Assembly (NCBI GenBank): GCA_949152475.1
Contig: OX424555.1
Span: forward strand, 10,372,868-10,436,867
DNA from: Terebella lapidaria
Lineage: Eukaryota > Annelida > Polychaeta > Terebellida > Terebellidae
DNA length: 64,000 nucleotides
Reading direction: 5' to 3'
The notes under the pieces are model-generated. The model was not told where the DNA came from, ran no database searches, and saw only the letters and a program-made list of their open reading frames with translations. Below are positions 58,291 to 64,000 of the stretch, piece by piece (within the stretch, counting starts at the first letter, position 1; each line of letters starts with the position of its first letter). Made by a program: the position numbers and the translations under genes.

Positions 58291-58711
58291 TGGATATCTT
58301 TTTTTTTCTTTGCCGCTATTATTAAATTCTGGACTTACACCTACTGAATGGAAAAAACATTCATTCCATGTGGTGAGTAGAAAATGCTCATCAGGCAAAT
58401 CTGTCCAATGGGGTACATTATTGGAAGCGACAAATTATTTGTATCTTTCTTTATGTAGACCCGACTTGCCATATATACGGATATTCTAATGTCCAAGAGA
58501 GAATCGGTATAACATTGGTGGCGCCAGGCAAACGTGCGACTGGAGTGATTGATATCAAACATTCACTCTGGCGTAGTGAGCATCTTTCTTGCTTGACCCT
58601 TGGATTATGATTCCTTTGAATGCCATTCTGTGTCTCTAGAAGCGATTATATTGCGGTGACAATTCCACGAAGAAATAACAAACTACGAAATGGTTCAGGT
58701 CGTTCAGTAAA

Positions 58712-59779
58712 CACCCTACAGCTAGCCGCCGAACGTTAACTGACCCAGTTCTATTGTGTTGGGGTCAGGTCATGTTTATGTTAACGTTCTGTTGTCTTCA
58801 AAACTCCGACACATGATGTAAACAGGTGATAAATAACAATTTCCAAGTAAGTACACTTTTATAATCTATTCGATTCCATGTCCGAGGGTGTTATGAAAAG
58901 TTGTGCATTGAGATTGCTACACTGGGACAACGAGTTTGGATGAAAAGTGTCTTGCACTGCGACGATGTAACACAAAAGTCCGGGATAGATGTAAACTTCC
59001 CTCAATTTGGAGCATAAAAAATTAACATTTTTTGGAGAAATTTAGCGTATATGTACGAAAGTTGTTCAGTTTGAAGTTTATATACAATACATTGTTGTAA
59101 CTGTCCGATATTTTGACATGATAACGTTCTGTGGCTCGGGTTAACGCTCTGTTGATGCTTAAAATGTAATCATGGATTCCTCCTCTCGCCATATGAAAGC
59201 AAAATTTATGAGGTTGAGATCCTCGAGATTTTAGGTTCATTGTTCGGTACATTGTTTAGGACGAACGAGATTGCACAGCACTCACAGATATTAAATCCTG
59301 ACTATAATTCGATCCACAGAACGTCAACCACGGTAGCAGAACGTCATTTCAAAAACAAACAAAAATTATCATTCGTGTATTACACCTATTCATGCCCTGT
59401 TGTCACACACTGTCCAATATGTGCATTCAATGTTACATATGACATTTCACAATATTGTTTTATGACGAAAATTAGGTACAAAAATACATTGAATAGTGAA
59501 CGATGTTTGTGGAAATGAGCAAAGTGTCAACATTACATGACACTTTTCTCAATAATGGGCTATAAAATTAAGACTCAGAGCAATGCATACAATTCTAGGG
59601 TATTCGGGACATGGAATCCACATGGAGTCGATGCACAAGTCCAACAATATGATGAGGAAAAATATATTTTGTTCCCGTATATCTTCATATGTGGTGCAAT
59701 AGAACGTTAACATAAACATAACTTGACTCCAATACAATAGAATTGGGTCAGATAACGTTCGGCGGCTAGCTGCAGGGTG
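58712..59779. mobile_element. 1068-bp CAC-ended non-autonomous element, TAAA duplication
   Basis: The ends CACCCTACAGCTAGCCGCCG and the complement of CACCCTGCAGCTAGCCGCCG match the 2952-bp element at 43349. TAAA flanks it at 58708-58711 and 59780-59783. It contains the left, middle (TAACGTTCTGTGGCTCGGGT) and right segments of the larger element but none of the palindromes. It therefore represents the form without secondary insertions. No coding sequence. Confidence 0.8.
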
Positions 59780-59929
59780 TAAAGACCCGACTTACATTTC
59801 ACGCTTTCTTCAGGAGAAATCACTGATGCATGGAGAAGTCAGTGTTTTGGTCACCTTATTGGTCAGCGCTGATCAGCTCCCATGAATATTGATTGATTTT
59901 AGTCTTTGAGGTTTCCTTGCTGAAAATCC

Positions 59930-60046
59930 ATGCATCGAGTCACCTCATCGCCTCAATGCAGATGAGCATGTGTCAATATGGCATTGTTGTCGTCATTTCT
60001 GTACCAAAACTCAGGTAACTCGACGCATGGATTTTCAGCAGGGAAA
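59930..60046. repeat. Inverted repeat around GCTGAAAATCCATGCATCGA
   Basis: TTGCTGAAAATCCATGCATC with GAGTCACCT faces AGGTAACTCGACGCATGG with ATTTTCAGCAGGGAA, separated by about 60 bp. A third partial copy (GATGCATGGAGAAGTCA) lies at 59825. Possibly a fold-back element end; boundaries not defined. Confidence 0.6.
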
Positions 60047-60399
60047 CATCCAAGCTATTATTCATTTTGAGTTACTGAGCAGAACAGATGGGCGAAGATT
60101 GGTAGATTGAACACTTTTTTTTTCATAACAATGTGAGTTGTCATCAGAAATGTTTCGCGTCCATTTAATTTTGCGAATTTTTGGGTTCGCGAAAACAAAA
60201 GGTCGCGAAGAATTTGTGGCTTTACAGTATTATGTCTCAATCCAATTTCATCTTCTCTTCAAGGGTGTCGCTAGAATCCCCCGACATGGTGTCTGAGCTG
60301 CCTATTCGAGGGGAATTCGACTCATTAGAAATATTCATTTGACTTCTGTTAGTGGCTCAAGACTATAAATGTCCCCGGTAACCTTTCTTAGCCCTTGAG

Positions 60400-62480
60400 C
60401 TAATTTATGGTGTATGCTTGGGAATTGTTTGCTTACTCTGTAGCATTTCAGCTACTAGTCCGATGTGTTCCAGTTTTCATGTGTTTGTTCCTGTACAGTA
60501 TATGAGGTATCAGCGGATATAATCGATATACGTTAGTGCAGTGTTGTAGGTATTGGTTGCTAGGACAAATTGTGTGCACACAAATGATAACTTAGGCCAA
60601 ATAAAAAAAAAGTATTATGGTTCTGGTTATTGTGGTACCCGAAAAAGTGATGCGACGACGCGATTTTCTTTTTTTTTATTTTCTTTTTTTTGTGTGCTAA
60701 AATTGGCGATCAACGACTGATCCGGTCAAATATGGCCCATTTTCCCCTAAAATTGGCTGTCGATAAGCGACCCGGTTGAATTTGCCCTGTTTGGCCAGCC
60801 ATACACCAGTTTTGCAATGTCAAAGACACTCGGGGTCATTTGACTCGATCATTATCTCACCGAAATCGATGTACGGGTGTCAATTTACTAAAAAAAAAAA
60901 ACAGAAAATCGGCTCTCAGAAAGTGATGCGCGCGATATATATATTTTTTTTCGTTTTAAAAAAAAACGAGTGATGCGCGGGGTTCAGCCTTTGCAGGCTC
61001 AATGGCAGCTTCAATCATATCTGACCAAGTGGTATGCAACGCATACCATGCCTTAATTGATCAACAATGCAGTCGATAATGGTATATCAACAAGCAAGGT
61101 GAACATCCTCAAATACTTTTTGAAGTGGCCAGAAGCAGAGATTCTGAAATTATAATTATATCTGTCCAAAGAATATAGTCTCAATTTTAATCCCAGTGTA
61201 AGGCTGAGTGGGAGTTTAATGGGATGAACACATACTATATGACCATGCTGAAATACCAATAAGTCGGCTGATGTGGCCACAAAGCCATCAGAAATACATG
61301 TATAAGCAGCGAGATTTATCTCATTACCCTGATGAGGTTTATCCACTTAAGTTTGAAAACTTTCCACCGTTCGACACAGTGATGAAGGTCTTCAAAGATG
61401 ATAGAGACTGGCGCAGTTTACGTCAGGAATAGACTTTGTTTAGCGGATTACGATCAAGGTCATAAAATGTAGCCAGCAAGATGTCAAGTCAATCTCAGGA
61501 GTTATAAATATAGTGACAATAGGTGGGTTGTTAAGGGAGTCAAGTATTTTTGCGTCTATTTACAACACTCGCGTACGATGTAGGCCTACACGAGCTCTAT
61601 ATAGAAGAAGGTCATGATCTGTATTGAATTTGGAATGTTTACTCTCTAGATATAGTGAGACCGTGACAGTGTCAGAGTAAGAAATATAAGTGTATCTTTA
61701 TTATTTTACTAAAAGGTTTATAATGAGAATTAATTCATTTTACTAATTCATATTTTTAATTTAACTGGCTCGCATGTCAATATGTACTGTTGATCCCACG
61801 ATTTTGTTTTAGTGAATGCGATAATACATTGCATCCAATGTCACGTTGCACTTGCAGAATCACACGTTGCAGAATGTGATTTTTCTACGCATTTGTATGA
61901 TATACCCGACTTAGCAATTCTATCATAACCATCAAAATATCGCTCCGTCTATTGTTACGCAATCTGTCATGAAATAATTATATGATGCAGGCATAGGTAA
62001 ATTAGTCTCAAGTAACATTTGATGTCACTTGAATTCATAGAGTAGTGAGGTTTTTTTATGGTTCAAAAATTGTAAAGTTATAAATGAATACACATATATT
62101 ATGTATAAATTATTCTGTCTATGAAGTATATGTATAAATTATTCTGTCTGGTTAAATCATGTCAGGACCGTTAAACACCGGACATCTGAGTTTGGGGTTG
62201 TGTCGTACACCGGTATAAAATGTGGCGTGTGCATCTCAGGTTTGTTTAGTGCTTTTGTGTTTTTTGCCATAGGCTTTCTTACTTTCAGAATTAGTGCTTG
62301 ATCATTAAAATAATACTGTGTGCTGGACATTATACTCATCTCAAACCCATGTGTGACCCCATACAAAATTGATACATTTCGTTAGCTGGCGTAATGTACA
62401 CGAGCTCTACTTAATACACTATGTGTAGTATCCTGCAATGATTAGAGAAATGATAGATGGTCTTTCAAGGACAACTAATA
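60400..62480. repeat. Diverged copy of the 39300-40950 segment
   Basis: Ordered landmarks shared with the earlier copy include GTTTGCTTACTCTGTAGCAT, GAGTGGGAGTTTAATGGGAT and TGATTAGAGAAATGATA. Between them this copy has its own A/T-runs (60600-60960) and a 26-bp tandem duplication (TATGTATAAATTATTCTGTC) at 62099-62151. The 97-codon minus frame at 61053-61346 is not conserved. Confidence 0.5.
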
Positions 62481-62489
62481 GAGGCAGGC

Positions 62490-64000
62490 CGATCATTCCA
62501 TGAATAAAGTCAACACTAGTGTACTAGGAATAATTAAACACGGACTTATTTCCTGTCAAGATATTGCCGAAGTCAACCACCTAGAACAAAGGCATCACAC
62601 CCACTATGTATAATATAACATACACATATCTGAATGTATATTTCAACTGATAAGATGTGGAGTTCCCTTCTCTCTTCATTGATTGTCGCTGTGCTCATCT
62701 TATATACAGTACGATTGGCCCAGCCTTGATATATTCGTGTCGCACGGTTCACTGAAAGGACCACTGATAGAAAACAAGAATATGTTATAATGGAAAAATC
62801 AAAATTGATCATTGATAGTACGCCAACAATGGGTTTTATCATTTGATCAGAATTATGTTGTCCATTTAGTTGTCAAAGTTACATCAAGAATCAGCGTTAA
62901 ATGGAACTCTGGAGTTTTAAATTCACCAAACGCTATTCCCGCACCTATAAACGCATCCATTGAGTGCAAAACACAAATTACTCACGAGCTCCCTGGAACT
63001 TTCTGACAGTGCATATTGCAAATTCCAATATTTATGTTATTTTTCGCAGATGTGTCATAATTGCCCTGAATCATTGATGGTCTTCCTTTTTGTTTGGTTG
63101 TGTGTCAACCAAGTTCCAGATTAAAATTGTGCTATTCATGGAAGAAACTAGTACAATCAACCAATTAAGCGAAACTGAAATATTGCGTTTCATTTTGTTT
63201 CAGGGTTTCGCTGTAAATTTCTATCGTTCGCTCATGGATAAGCTGTGTATTTCAACGTGTAAATTATGGCGAGAAGGTGAGATGTAGAGAATTTTTTATA
63301 TTTAACCACAAACAAAGGCAAACATACAGGTAAAAACTTTCTACACAACACGATAAAGCTTTTATAGAAGGACATCCTTGTTGGTATGCTCACTTAGGAC
63401 AGTTACATGATATCTCTTCTCTCTGAGTCATGACGGTTTGAACATGCCTGCCGTTTGAATATGCCACCTGATCGCCAAAAAATAATTCACTTTGAATAAG
63501 CTAAATTGATTCCCGTTTGGGACAGACCAAGTAATCTCTGGCTAGGGGGGGGGGGGAGACAGGTTCCAGAATACACCCAAATAGGTGGGCTCGGCTGGAC
63601 ACATGGCTGGACACCTTCGGTGGGTGTCCAAGACTGACTCGTGAATCATCTCTCGTGAACGGACAGTAATCATGCTAAAACAGAATGTCCCCAGTTCCCT
63701 TAGACTAATGGACCCGCGTGATTTAGACCTGGAGCTTTATCCATTTTACCTTGATTGATTGCAAGGTATTGTTATCCACGAGATGATCGAGACATCAGTT
63801 ATTCATGACAGTCAGGTTTTTCAAAATTTGTCCGTCTTACCATAGTAAATAGGGGTCATTTCATCAGGTTTCACGAAATAAAAAAAATAATGGTTATCAC
63901 TTTAAGTACTAATTCGAGTTCATCTGGTTTGCTTGATATCTGAATGCATGAATATACATATACATGCTGGGGGTATGTATACTTACAGGTTGTGCAGATC
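62490..64000. repeat. Rearranged array family, third copy, cut by the window end
   Basis: Positions 62540-62790 match 53010-53350, 62940-63260 match 56690-56960, and 63480-64000 match 57285-57810. The final bases (ACTTACAGGTTGTGCAGATC) correspond to 57793-57812, so the exon-like pieces seen at 57850 and 58170 should follow outside the window. Confidence 0.6.

Noticed and set aside
1-64000. tRNA, rRNA, LTR-type or capsid-bearing elements
   Set aside because: I looked for tRNA B-box-like GGTTCGAATCC, paired long terminal direct repeats and retroviral-type enzyme motifs and saw none that I could support; the only RT motif is the short LINE scrap near 12900.

Overview
The window is animal nuclear DNA. 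It is AT-rich and dominated by nested repeats, with little host coding sequence. The one clear host gene encodes a secreted multi-copy neuropeptide precursor. Its build (many near-identical peptides between Lys-Lys/Lys-Arg sites), the diversity of cut-and-paste transposons and the local repeat style suggest a marine lophotrochozoan, most likely a mollusc. The species assignment is inference. I saw no tRNA, rRNA or CRISPR array, and no retrovirus-like or Polinton-like element.

Layout. Positions 1-37300 are a degenerate tandem array of a host-derived unit about 4.3 kb long when free of insertions. Four units begin near 440, 4581, 13009 and 27437, and a fifth partial one begins near 36546. Units 2 and 3 are almost identical, so one is a recent copy of the other. 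Each full unit carries a GC-richer block of about 300 bp and, where not deleted, a first-exon-like segment for a signal peptide; only the unit 4 exon (31330-31401) is intact. DNA transposons have inserted into the units, and because sister units preserve empty sites their ends and target duplications can be read directly. They are a TA-flanked MITE (5275-5750, 13699-14174), an hAT MITE (7166-7554, 15598-15972), a 2.3-kb CAC-ended element (9030-11330), a 9.3-kb autonomous-looking element (16404-25700), a 2.5-kb GC-ended element (31894-34419) and a 1.8-kb element (34717-36525).

The 9297-bp element has TIRs of about 600 bp, a CAT duplication and one minus-strand three-exon gene for a 1570-residue protein. 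That protein has an N-terminal Cys/His region and a C-terminal XPG/FEN1-like nuclease domain. It fits the Academ superfamily (XPG-bearing lineage).

From 37300 the unit family continues in a rearranged form (37300-41000, then 53010-64000). Between these copies lies a mostly unrelated stretch of about 12 kb. It holds a 2952-bp TAAA-flanked, CAC-ended element (43349-46300), which encloses three structured palindromes and a small TATA-driven reading frame with a BH3-like motif. It also holds the neuropeptide exon (47431-49527) and several MITEs. A 1068-bp internally shorter relative of the 2952-bp element sits at 58712-59779.

Most notable are the three palindromes at 43738-43868, 44428-44533 and 45640-45742. 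Their arms are unrelated, yet all three share a tip that should fold with tandem G-A/A-G mismatches beneath a C-GNA-G triloop. These are motifs known to give unusually stable DNA hairpins.
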